This document shows positions 55,556 through 63,963 of a stretch of 64,000 bases of DNA, one piece after another (position 1 is the first letter of the stretch; every line of letters starts with the position of its first letter). The stretch spans positions 8,281 through 72,280 of the forward strand of contig DASZEJ010000160.1 of assembly GCA_035940955.1 (NCBI GenBank), in the 5' to 3' direction. Under the pieces are notes generated by a model. It had not been told where the DNA came from. It saw only the letters and a program-made list of their open reading frames with translations, and did not search any database. Source of the stretch: CADCVT01 sp035940955 (GTDB lineage: Bacteria; Actinomycetota; Thermoleophilia; Solirubrobacterales; Solirubrobacteraceae). Made by a program: the position numbers and the translations under genes.

Positions 55556-57024
55556 CGGATCTCGACCGTCCGCTCTTCGCGCGTGTAGTGGTTGACGAGG
55601 TCGACGGCCTGCACCTGGACCGTGTACGTCCCCCGCCGCCGCGGGACCCAGGCCATCGTCCGCGTCCCGCGCCCGAAGACGCGCACCTGCGTCGACACGA
55701 GGCGCCCGTCGCGCCGCACGCGCAGCGTCACGCAGGAGATCTTCGAGATCGAGAACGTCACCGTCGCGCGGCGCCCGCGCCGCGGGGCGGTCGCGCGGTG
55801 GATCTCCAGCCGCGTGCGCTCGCGCAGGTAGCCGCTGAAGCGCGCGGCGGTCGAGCAGTACGGGTCCTCGTGGACGCGGTCGCACAGCGCCTGCAGGAAG
55901 TCGCGCAGCAGCCGGTGGTACCCGAGGTCGGACTCGTTCCCGCCCGCGCTGTAGCGCGACCACGCGCCGGTGTCGTGCAGCGGCACCTCCTGCCGCGCGC
56001 GCCGGTCGCCCGCGCGGAACAGCGCGCGCGCGGCGTCGTCGTCCGCGGCCTCGGCGTAGTCGTAGAGCCCGACCAGCGCCTGCAGGAACCCGTTGAGCAC
56101 CCGCAGCCCGCTGTCGAACGAGTAGATGAGGTAGTGGCTGCCGGCGCCCGCCCGCACGCGCACGCCCCGCGGCGGCGCCGTGCTGAACGCGCCGAGCGCC
56201 CGCCGGGCGACGTCGAGGTAGGACGGGTCCGCGAAGTAGCGCGCGCCGCGGCTGAGCGCCTGCATCGCCGTCGCCTGCGCCAGACCGCTGATCCACGGCG
56301 GCGACCCGCCGCCGAACGCGAGGTAGTACTCCCACGCGAGGAAGCCGCGGTTGGCGGCCAGGAACACGAGCCGGTCCAGCGCGAGGCGCAGGCGCTCGGG
56401 GCGGCAGGGGTCCTCGAGCGGGTCGGGCTCGAGGCACGCCTGGGCCAGCGCGTTGACCCTGCCCGCGGTCGCGAGCTGCTGGATCTGCAGCCCCTGGCCG
56501 GGATACCACTGGAAGACGACGGGGTCGCCGGCGAACTCGACGCGCCGGTTCGTGCTGCCGTTGCCGCCGGTGCACGGCCTGACCCGCGGGCGCGGCGCGC
56601 GCCCGCCCGGCGGCCCGCTGCGCGCCCAGTGCTCGGTGTTGCGCCGCAGCTGGAGGAAGAGGATCGGCAGCCGCGAGGCGGTCAGGTCGCCGCGGCGCGC
56701 GAACGCCTCGAGCTGCGCGACCACCGCGGCCAGCTCGGCCCGCCGCTGCCCGCCGAGCCGCCGGCGCACGCGCAGCGCCTCGGCGTACGCGGCCCGGTAC
56801 GCGTCGGCGTCCTCGGCGGCGATCGCCCCGCGCCGCTCGTAGCGGGCGATCGTCGCCCGCACGCCCGGCCCCGCCGCCGCCCGCGCCCCCGGCGGCGGCG
56901 GAGCGGCAGCCGCCGCACACGCCCGGTCCCCCACGCCGCCCAGCGGCGGCAGGTCGTGCTCGCCGGCACGCGCGGGCGCGGCGAGCGCGACGAGCGCGAC
57001 GGCGGTGAGGGCGGCGAGCTTCAC
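55552..57024 (-). CDS. Secreted D-glucuronyl C5-epimerase-like protein
   Basis: 490 residues. Signal peptide (KLAALTAVALVALAAPARA). The middle third matches the glucuronyl C5-epimerase C-terminal domain: FQWYPGQGLQIQQLATAGRV, WISGLAQATAMQALSRGARY, YSFDSGLRVLNGFLQALVGL and HDTGAWSRYSAGGNESDLG. The C-terminal 90 residues form a beta-sandwich (TYTVQVQAVDLVNHYTREER). In animals this enzyme epimerises heparan precursors; in bacteria such proteins are rare and act on uncharacterised polymers. GTG and stop overlap both neighbours by 4 nt. Its pairing with an ether-lipid-type flavoprotein hints at a glycolipid or wall polymer. Confidence 0.78.
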   Translation of the reverse strand: MKLAALTAVALVALAAPARAGEHDLPPLGGVGDRACAAAAAPPPPGARAAAGPGVRATIARYERRGAIAAEDADAYRAAYAEALRVRRRLGGQRRAELAAVVAQLEAFARRGDLTASRLPILFLQLRRNTEHWARSGPPGGRAPRPRVRPCTGGNGSTNRRVEFAGDPVVFQWYPGQGLQIQQLATAGRVNALAQACLEPDPLEDPCRPERLRLALDRLVFLAANRGFLAWEYYLAFGGGSPPWISGLAQATAMQALSRGARYFADPSYLDVARRALGAFSTAPPRGVRVRAGAGSHYLIYSFDSGLRVLNGFLQALVGLYDYAEAADDDAARALFRAGDRRARQEVPLHDTGAWSRYSAGGNESDLGYHRLLRDFLQALCDRVHEDPYCSTAARFSGYLRERTRLEIHRATAPRRGRRATVTFSISKISCVTLRVRRDGRLVSTQVRVFGRGTRTMAWVPRRRGTYTVQVQAVDLVNHYTREERTVEIR

Positions 57025-58580
57025 GGGTCCAGCAGCACTCCCGGGTTCATGATCCCAGCCGGGTCGACGGCTCCCTTGGCGCCGCGCAGCGCGGCGGCGA
57101 ACGGGTCGGGGCGCTGGCGGTCGTACCACGGGCGGTGGTCGCGGCCGACCGCGTGGTGGTGGGTGATCGTCCCGCCGGCGGCGATGAGCGCGTCCGCGGC
57201 CGCCGCCTTGATCTGCGCCCACTGCTCCACCTCCGACCCGCGGTCGGCCGGGGCGATGATCGTGTAGTAGGGCGCGGGGCCGTCGGGATAGACGTGGGTG
57301 AAGCGGCAGGAGACGTGGGCGCGCTCGCCGGCCGCCTCGCGCGCGGCCGCCATGACCTGCTCGTGGAACGCCGGGAAGCGCTCCCACGTGATCGCCGTCT
57401 CGAACGTGTCGGACAGGACGCCGCACGCCACGAACGTGTCGCGGACGTACGGCGCGCGGAGGAAGGCGCTGCGCCACGAGCCGACCGCGCCGCCCCCGCC
57501 GCCGTCGCGCTCCTCCGGCTCGCCGCCGTGGTCGCGCACGATGGCCAGGGCGCGGTCCATGCGGGCGTCGAGCGCCGCCCGGCCGCCCTCGTCGCCCGAC
57601 TCGAACCCGAGCACGAGCATCGCGCTCGACCCGTCGCCGGTGCCGGTGTAGCGCGCCTCGAGCGCGTCGATCAGGCGGCAGTTGCTCGGGTGCAGCCCGG
57701 ACTGGCTGAGCTCGCGCACCGCCTCGGCGCCGCGCTCGAACGCCGGGAACGCCGCGCCGGCCGAGCGGCGGTGGACCGGCCGCGGCCGGACGCGCACCCA
57801 CGCCTCGGTGATGACGCCTAGGACGCCCTCGCTGCCGAGCAGCAGCCGGTCGGGCGACGGCCCCGCGCCCGAGCCGGGAAGCCGCCGCGACTCCCACGTC
57901 CCCGACGGCGTCACCGCGCGGATCGACTCGACCAGGTCGTCGACGTGCGTCTCGACCGTCGCGAAGTGACCGCCGGCCCGCGTCGCGATCCAGCCGCCGA
58001 GCGTCGAGAACTCGAACGACTGAGGGAAGTGCCGCAGCGTGAGCCCGTGCTCGCCGAGCTGCGCCTCGAGCGCCGGGCCGAGCGCGCCCGCCTGGATCCG
58101 CGCCGCTCCCGACACCGCGTCGACCTCCAGCACGCGGTCCAGCCGCGAGAGGTCGAGCGAGACCGCCGGGCCGTCGACCGCGGGCGTCACGCCGCCGACG
58201 ACGCTCGTCCCGCCGCCGTAGGGGATCACCGCGACGCCCTCGCGCGCCGCCCACTCCAGCGCTGCCTCGACCTCGCGCTCGTCCGCGGGCCGCAGCACCG
58301 CGTCGGGGGCGTGGTCGAACCGCCCGCGGAAGCCGCGGACGACGTCGCTGTAGGACTTCCCCCACGCGTGCGAGGCGCGCGCGTGCGCGGAGACGTCGGC
58401 GCCGGGCGGCGGCGCGATCCGCGGCTCGGGCAGCGCCGCGGCCTCGAGCGGCACGGGCGCCTCGACGTCCCGCGCGCCGAAGCCGAAGACCTCGGCGATC
58501 CCGGCCGCGGCGGCCCGCAGCTCGTCCTGCGACGGCTGCTCGTCGGCGAACCCCCAACCCCAGTGCTTGCGCTGGCGCAT
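57021..58580 (-). CDS. FAD-binding oxidase, alkyl-DHAP synthase (AGPS)-like
   Basis: 519 residues of the VAO/PCMH flavoprotein family. Start motif KHWGWGFADEQP, FAD loops VIPYGGGTSVVGGVTP and FPQSFEFSTLGGWIATRAGG, and the signature late motif TITHHHAVGRDHRPWYDRQR. The paired His and Tyr are those AGPS uses to exchange an acyl for an alkyl chain in ether-lipid synthesis; actinobacterial AgpS-like relatives are often annotated this way without proof. It could instead be a D-2-hydroxyacid or glycolate oxidase. First gene of a four-gene unit with PanE-like and C5-epimerase-like proteins. No acyl-DHAP reductase seen. Confidence 0.82.
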   Translation of the reverse strand: MRQRKHWGWGFADEQPSQDELRAAAAGIAEVFGFGARDVEAPVPLEAAALPEPRIAPPPGADVSAHARASHAWGKSYSDVVRGFRGRFDHAPDAVLRPADEREVEAALEWAAREGVAVIPYGGGTSVVGGVTPAVDGPAVSLDLSRLDRVLEVDAVSGAARIQAGALGPALEAQLGEHGLTLRHFPQSFEFSTLGGWIATRAGGHFATVETHVDDLVESIRAVTPSGTWESRRLPGSGAGPSPDRLLLGSEGVLGVITEAWVRVRPRPVHRRSAGAAFPAFERGAEAVRELSQSGLHPSNCRLIDALEARYTGTGDGSSAMLVLGFESGDEGGRAALDARMDRALAIVRDHGGEPEERDGGGGGAVGSWRSAFLRAPYVRDTFVACGVLSDTFETAITWERFPAFHEQVMAAAREAAGERAHVSCRFTHVYPDGPAPYYTIIAPADRGSEVEQWAQIKAAAADALIAAGGTITHHHAVGRDHRPWYDRQRPDPFAAALRGAKGAVDPAGIMNPGVLLDP

Positions 58581-58600
58581 GCCCCGTACCTTGTCATGCG

Positions 58601-59248
58601 ATGACCGACCGCCCCGCGCTGCTCGCCCGCGGCCCCTGGCCGCTGGAGCGCATCGAGTGCGTCTGGCGCGAGGAGCACTTCGAGCCGGGCGACGAGCGCA
58701 CCGCGGCGGCCGACGACGCCATCGAAGCGCTGCGCGACCGCGGGTCGCCGAGCCACGACGGCCTCGCCGCCCGGCTGGTCGGCTTCAGCGCGGACGACGG
58801 GCGCCTGCGGCTCGAGCTGCAGCCGCTGCGCTGGGCGCTGCGGCTCGTGCCCGGGGACGCGTGCGGCTCGGTGTCGAGCCTGTGCGTCATCCGCGACAGC
58901 GAGGGCCGCTGGCTGGCCGGGCGCCGGGCGGCGTGGCTGTCGTCGTGGGCGGGCCGCTGGGCGCTGGGCGCCGGCGGCGCCGTCGACGTCGGCGAGTGCC
59001 CCGGCGAGACGCTGCTGCGCGAGCTCGGCGAGGAGTGGTCCGTCGGCGCCGAGCGCGTGCGGGGCGAGGCGCTGGTCCGGCTGCCGCACGGGATGTTCAT
59101 GTTCGTCGGCCAGGCGTGGCTCGCGCCCGGGGCCGAGGTCACGCCCGACCACGAGCACGACGCGCACGCGTGGTGGCCGGCCGACCCCGCCGCGTGGCCG
59201 CCGGAGGCCGACGAGCCGCTGCGCCGGATGGCGACGCTGCTCGCGTGA
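58601..59248 (+). CDS. NUDIX hydrolase
   Basis: 215 residues. The Nudix box GGAVDVGECPGETLLRELGEEWS fits G-x5-E-x7-R-E-L-x-E-E exactly, so it hydrolyses a nucleoside diphosphate linked to another group. The N-terminal 85 residues are a separate helical/beta part that may determine the substrate. ATG 9 nt behind TACCTT. Its stop overlaps the DUF3817 GTG. Located directly upstream of the fused oxoglutarate dehydrogenase, though with a separate promoter inside the DUF3817 gene. Confidence 0.88.
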   Translation: MTDRPALLARGPWPLERIECVWREEHFEPGDERTAAADDAIEALRDRGSPSHDGLAARLVGFSADDGRLRLELQPLRWALRLVPGDACGSVSSLCVIRDSEGRWLAGRRAAWLSSWAGRWALGAGGAVDVGECPGETLLRELGEEWSVGAERVRGEALVRLPHGMFMFVGQAWLAPGAEVTPDHEHDAHAWWPADPAAWPPEADEPLRRMATLLA

Positions 59249-59541
59249 GCGCGTTCCGGGCGCTCAAGTACGCGTCGTTCACCCACTCGGCCGTCTACGC
59301 GGCGCTGCTGTTCGCGGCGTTCACCGGCCGCGAGACGCTGCTGCTCGGGTGGGCCCACGGCGTCGGCTGGATCGCGATGAGCGTCGCGTGCCTGGCCGCC
59401 GCGCGGCTGCGGGCCGTCCCCCTGAGGGTCGCGCTCGCGGTGGTGGTCCTGGGCGGCGTCGGGCCGTTCTTCGGCAGCGCGGCGTTCGTCCTCGAACAGC
59501 GACGCAGGCGAGGTTGCGCCGCGGGCGCCGCGCCTCGATAG
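59245..59541 (+). CDS. DUF3817-family small membrane protein
   Basis: 98 residues, three TM helices: FTHSAVYAALLFAAFTG, WAHGVGWIAMSVACLAA and VALAVVVLGGVGPFFGSAAF. The HGVGW motif and the ending GPFFGSAAFVLEQRRR are those of DUF3817. Function unknown. GTG overlaps the NUDIX stop. Its stop codon TAG (59539-59541) is also the start of the -10 box TAGGCT of the next gene. Confidence 0.82.
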   Translation: MSAFRALKYASFTHSAVYAALLFAAFTGRETLLLGWAHGVGWIAMSVACLAAARLRAVPLRVALAVVVLGGVGPFFGSAAFVLEQRRRRGCAAGAAPR

Positions 59542-59557
59542 GCTGAACGCCCGACGC

Positions 59558-62500
59558 ATGGCCGTCAACACGACCATCCAAGTGACCCTCCCAGCGATGG
59601 GCGAGTCGGTGACCGAGGGCACCGTCCTCGAGTGGCACAAGCAGGAGGGCGATCGGGTCGAGGCGGACGAGACGCTCGTCGAGGTCTCCACGGACAAGGT
59701 CGACGCCGAGGTCCCCGCCCCGGCGAGCGGGACCGTCGTGAAGATCCACGCCGCGGAGGGCGACACCGTGCAGGTCGGCGCGGTGCTCGCCGAGATCGCC
59801 AGCGGCAACGGCGCGCCCGCGCCCGAGGCGGAGGAGGCGCCCGCCGAGGAGCAGGCGCCCGCCGAGGAGCAGGCGCCGTCGGAGGAGGCCGAGACCGGCA
59901 CCGGCCAGATCGTCGACATCGTCACCCCCGCGGGCGGCGAGTCGGTGAGCGAGGGGACCATCCTCGAGTGGGCCAAGCAGGTCGGCGACAGCGTCGAGGA
60001 CGGCGAGACCGTCGTCGAGATCTCCACCGACAAGGTGGACATGGAGCTGCCCGCCCCGGCGGCCGGGACGATCACCGAGATCCTCGCCGAGGAGGGCGAG
60101 ACGGTGACCGTCGGGCAGACGATCGCGCGGATGCAGGTCGGCGCCGGCGCGAAGCCCGCGCCGAAGGCCGAGGAGCCGCCCAGCGGCAACGGCGCGGGCG
60201 CCCCCGCCCCGACCCCCGCCGCGGTCCCCGACGACGCGAAGATCTCGCCCGTCGCCCGCCGCGTCGCCGAGGCCGAGGGCGTCGACGTCGAGCGCGTGAA
60301 GGGCTCGGGCCCGGGCGGCCGCATCACCAAGGAGGACGTCCTCGCGGCAGCCGGCAACGGCGCCGCGGCCCCCGCCGCGGCCGGCTCGGCGGAGCCCCTG
60401 CGAGGCGGCGCGGCGATGCTCGCCCGCTACATGGACGAGAGCCGGTCGATCCCGACCGCGACCTCGATCCGCACGATCACCGTCACCGCGATGGACGGCC
60501 GGCGCAAGCAGCTCAAGGCCGCCGGCCAGAAGGTCTCGTTCACCCACCTGATCGCCTACGCGATCGCCCAGGCCGTCCAGCACGACATGCCGGTGATGGC
60601 CCACCACTTCGAGGAGCGCGACGGCAAGCCGCACCGCGTCGACGACGGCGCAGTCAACCTCGGCATCGCGGTCGACGTCGAGAAGAAGGACGGCAGCCGC
60701 ACCCTCATGGTCCCCGTCATCCGCGACGCGGGCCGGATGCCGTTCACCGAGTTCAAGGCCGCGTTCGACGCGCTGATCGCCAAGGCGCGCGACAACAAGC
60801 TCACCGCCGACGACCTCACCGGCGCGAACGTCTCGCTCACGAACCCCGGCGGCATCGGCACGGTGGCGAGCGTCCCGCGGCTGATGACGGGCCAGGGGAC
60901 GATCGTCGCGACCGGCTCGATCGCGTACCCGGTCGGGCTCGGGAACATCGGCAGCCTCATCGGGGCCGAGAAGGTCATGACGATGACCTCGACCTACGAC
61001 CACCGCGTCATCCAGGGCGCGGAGTCGGGGCGGTTCCTGCAGGTCGTCGAGGCCTACCTGCAGGGCGAGCACGGCTTCTACGACGGCGTCTTCAGCTCGC
61101 TCGGCGTCGAGCTCGGCCCGCCGCCCGCGCCGCCCGCGCCCGCCGCCGCCGCGGCGGCCGCCCGCGAGGCGCCCGCCGCCCCGCCGGTCGAGGCGGGCGT
61201 GGCCGACGAGGCGCTGCTGCAGGCCGTGCAGGCGGCGACCTCGCTGCTCAAGGCCCATCGCATGCACGGCCATCTGGCCGCGCGGCTCGACCCGCTCGGG
61301 GCCGAGCCCGAGGGCGACCCGGCGCTCGACCCCGACCACGTCGGGCTGACGCCGGAGCTGATGGCCCGGATCCCGTCGAAGGTCCTGCGGGTCTACGTCC
61401 CGGGCGCGACGCTCGCCGACGCGCTGCCGCACCTGCGCGAGACCTACTGCGGCACGATCGCCTACGAGATCGAGCACATCGCCTCGCACCGCCAGCGCGT
61501 GTGGCTGCGCGAGAAGATCGAGTCCGGCGAGTACCGCCAGCCGCTGACCACCGACGAGCAGCAGTGGCTGCTCGGGCGGCTCATCAAGGTCGACGCGTTC
61601 GAGCGCTTCCTGCACAAGGCGTACCTCGGCCAGAAGCAGTTCTCGGTCGAGGGCCTGGACATGACCGTCCCGATGCTCGACGAGCTGATCCAGCTCAGCG
61701 CCGCGCACGGCGCGCGCGAGGTCGTCGTGGGGATGGCGCACCGCGGGCGCCTGAACGTGCTCGCCCACAACCTCGGCCGCCCGTACGACACGATCTTCGC
61801 CGAGTTCGAGGGCGCCTCGACGCTCGAGGCGGTCACGACGATCCCGCAGGGCGGCACCGGCGACGTCAAGTACCACCACGGCGCACAGGGCTCCTACACG
61901 CTGCGCAGCGGCGAGTCGATCCTCGTCAACCTCGAGTCCAACCCGTCGCACCTGGAGTTCGTCGACCCGGTCGTCGTCGGCGCCACCCGCGCGGCGCAGA
62001 CCACGCGCCAGGGGCCGCACGCCCACCAGGACACCTCGGCGGCCGTGCCGATCCTGCTGCACGGCGACGCGGCCTTCCCGGGCCAGGGCGTCGTCGCCGA
62101 GACGCTGAACCTGCAGGCGCTCGACGGCTACCAGGTCGGCGGGACGATCCACATCATCCAGAACAACCAGGTCGGGTTCACGACCGAGCCCGACGACTCG
62201 CGCTCGACGCGCTGGGCGTCGGACCTCGCGAAGGGCTTCGACGTCCCGATCATCCACGTCAACGCCGACGACCCGGCGGCGTGCATCTCCGCCGTGCGCC
62301 TGGCGTTCGCGTTCCGGCAGCAGTTCGGGCACGACGTCGTCATCGACCTCATCGGCTACCGCCGCTACGGCCACAACGAGGCCGACGAGCCCGCGTACAC
62401 CCAGCCCGAGATGTACGCGAAGATCAAGCAGCACCCGCGCGTCGCCGACCGGTTCGCCGAGCGCCTCGTCGAGCAGGGCGCGGTGACCAAGGACGAGGTC

Positions 62501-63850
62501 GAGCAGCGCAAGGACGAGATCTGGAGCGAGCTGACCGAGCTGCACCAGCAGCTCAAGGCGGCGATCGCCGCGGCCGACGCGGCCGGCACCCCCGATCAGC
62601 CGACCGGCGAGTACCAGCTCGACCGCTCGCCGTCGCCGACCGTCACCACCGCGGTCGACGCCTACCGGCTCAACGACCTGAACGAGTCGCTGCTCCGCGT
62701 GCCCGAGGGGTTCACCGTCCATCCCAAGCTCGTCAAGCAGCTCGAGCGCCGGCGCGCCGCGCTCGGCCCCGACGGCGGGATCGACTGGGCGCACGCCGAG
62801 TCGCTGGCCTTCGCGTCGCTGCTCACGGAGGGGACGCCCGTCCGCCTCACCGGCCAGGACACCGAGCGCGGCACCTTCTCCCAGCGCCACCTCGTCCTGC
62901 ACGACGCCAAGACCGGGCAGAGCGTGTGCCCGATCCAGAGCCTGCCGGGCGCGCTCGCGCCGTTCGAGCTGCACAACTCGCCGCTGAGCGAGATGGCCTG
63001 CCTCGGCTTCGAGTACGGCTACTCGCAGGAGGCGCCGGAGACGCTCGTGCTGTGGGAGGCCCAGTTCGGCGACTTCGTCAACAGCGCGCAGGTCATCATC
63101 GACCAGTTCATCGTCAGCGGCCTCGCGAAGTGGGGGCAGACCTCGCGGCTGACGCTGCTGCTGCCGCACGGGTACGAGGGCTCCGGCCCCGAGCACTCCT
63201 CGGCGCGCCTGGAGCGCTGGCTCCAGCTCGCGGCGGAGGGCAACATCCGCGTCGCGAACCTGACGACGCCGGCGCAGTACTTCCACCTCCTGCGCCGGCA
63301 GGCACGGGTCGCCAAGCAGCGCCCCCTGGTCGTCATGACCCCCAAGTCGCTGCTGCGCCTGCCGCAGGCGACCAACCGCATCGAGCACCTGTCCGAGACC
63401 CGGTTCTTCCCGGTGCTGGGCGAGCCGCGCGTCCCGGCCGAGAAGGTCACCCGGCTGATCCTGTGCACCGGCAAGATCTACTACGACCTCGTCGGGCACC
63501 CGCGGCGCGCCGAGCGCGAGCGGGTCGCCGTCGGGCGCGTCGAGCTGCTGTACCCCTTCCCGCAGGCCGAGATCCTCGAGCTGGTCGGCTCGTACCCGAA
63601 CCTCGAGGAGGTCCTGTGGGTGCAGGAGGAGCCGCGCAACATGGGCGCCCGCGCCCACATGTCGCCGCGCCTCATGCAGATCCTGCCCCAGAACCTGCGG
63701 TTCGGCTACGTCGGCCGGCCCGAGCGCGCGTCGCCGGGCGAGGGCTACCCGTCCGCGCACGTCGGCGAGCAGTCGCGCATCATCGAGACCGCGCTGGACG
63801 TCGAGACCGAGGTCTCGCCGTTCCCGCGCAAGCCGCCGGGCCAGCGCTGA
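59558..63850 (+). CDS. kgd: Fused 2-oxoglutarate dehydrogenase: two lipoyl domains + PSBD + E2 + E1 (Kgd-type with lipoyl arm)
   Basis: 1430 residues. Lipoyl domains lie at about 7-82 (Lys47 in STDKVDAEV) and 115-192 (Lys159 in STDKVDMEL). A peripheral-subunit-binding domain follows at about 224-260 (ISPVARRVAEAEGVDVERVK), then an E2 acyltransferase at about 275-515 with His482 in DHRVIQGAESG, an Ala-rich linker, and E1o from about 547 with HRGRLNVLAHN, GDAAFPGQGVVAETLNLQAL and FEYGYSQEAPETLVLWEAQF. Actinobacterial Kgd/OdhA has E2-E1 but no lipoyl or PSBD part and borrows lipoate from AceF; here it carries its own. DHRVIQG replaces DHRVVDG as in Kgd, so it is not damage. ATG 13 nt behind TAGGCT. 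It converts 2-oxoglutarate to succinyl-CoA, needing E3. Confidence 0.93.
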   Translation: MAVNTTIQVTLPAMGESVTEGTVLEWHKQEGDRVEADETLVEVSTDKVDAEVPAPASGTVVKIHAAEGDTVQVGAVLAEIASGNGAPAPEAEEAPAEEQAPAEEQAPSEEAETGTGQIVDIVTPAGGESVSEGTILEWAKQVGDSVEDGETVVEISTDKVDMELPAPAAGTITEILAEEGETVTVGQTIARMQVGAGAKPAPKAEEPPSGNGAGAPAPTPAAVPDDAKISPVARRVAEAEGVDVERVKGSGPGGRITKEDVLAAAGNGAAAPAAAGSAEPLRGGAAMLARYMDESRSIPTATSIRTITVTAMDGRRKQLKAAGQKVSFTHLIAYAIAQAVQHDMPVMAHHFEERDGKPHRVDDGAVNLGIAVDVEKKDGSRTLMVPVIRDAGRMPFTEFKAAFDALIAKARDNKLTADDLTGANVSLTNPGGIGTVASVPRLMTGQGTIVATGSIAYPVGLGNIGSLIGAEKVMTMTSTYDHRVIQGAESGRFLQVVEAYLQGEHGFYDGVFSSLGVELGPPPAPPAPAAAAAAAREAPAAPPVEAGVADEALLQAVQAATSLLKAHRMHGHLAARLDPLGAEPEGDPALDPDHVGLTPELMARIPSKVLRVYVPGATLADALPHLRETYCGTIAYEIEHIASHRQRVWLREKIESGEYRQPLTTDEQQWLLGRLIKVDAFERFLHKAYLGQKQFSVEGLDMTVPMLDELIQLSAAHGAREVVVGMAHRGRLNVLAHNLGRPYDTIFAEFEGASTLEAVTTIPQGGTGDVKYHHGAQGSYTLRSGESILVNLESNPSHLEFVDPVVVGATRAAQTTRQGPHAHQDTSAAVPILLHGDAAFPGQGVVAETLNLQALDGYQVGGTIHIIQNNQVGFTTEPDDSRSTRWASDLAKGFDVPIIHVNADDPAACISAVRLAFAFRQQFGHDVVIDLIGYRRYGHNEADEPAYTQPEMYAKIKQHPRVADRFAERLVEQGAVTKDEVEQRKDEIWSELTELHQQLKAAIAAADAAGTPDQPTGEYQLDRSPSPTVTTAVDAYRLNDLNESLLRVPEGFTVHPKLVKQLERRRAALGPDGGIDWAHAESLAFASLLTEGTPVRLTGQDTERGTFSQRHLVLHDAKTGQSVCPIQSLPGALAPFELHNSPLSEMACLGFEYGYSQEAPETLVLWEAQFGDFVNSAQVIIDQFIVSGLAKWGQTSRLTLLLPHGYEGSGPEHSSARLERWLQLAAEGNIRVANLTTPAQYFHLLRRQARVAKQRPLVVMTPKSLLRLPQATNRIEHLSETRFFPVLGEPRVPAEKVTRLILCTGKIYYDLVGHPRRAERERVAVGRVELLYPFPQAEILELVGSYPNLEEVLWVQEEPRNMGARAHMSPRLMQILPQNLRFGYVGRPERASPGEGYPSAHVGEQSRIIETALDVETEVSPFPRKPPGQR

Positions 63851-63963
63851 GCTTCGCCTCCTAGATGAGTGATTCCACGGCCTGAGGGTCGTGGGCGGGA
63901 TTACGGAGAGCAGGTCGAAGTCGGCGGTGCCTAGACGCGCCGTCGACCCAAAAGGGGGCCACG

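Noticed and set aside
60992..61018. E2 active-site motif DHRVIQG instead of DHRVVDG taken as loss of function
   Set aside because: The same Gln variant is normal in actinobacterial Kgd/OdhA proteins as I know them, so it is not a defect.
59321..63760. Very long open frame on the minus strand opposite the fused oxoglutarate dehydrogenase
   Set aside because: Composition is the repetitive Arg/Ala/Asp/Gly type expected of a shadow of a GC-rich gene; the plus-strand product has complete enzyme motifs.
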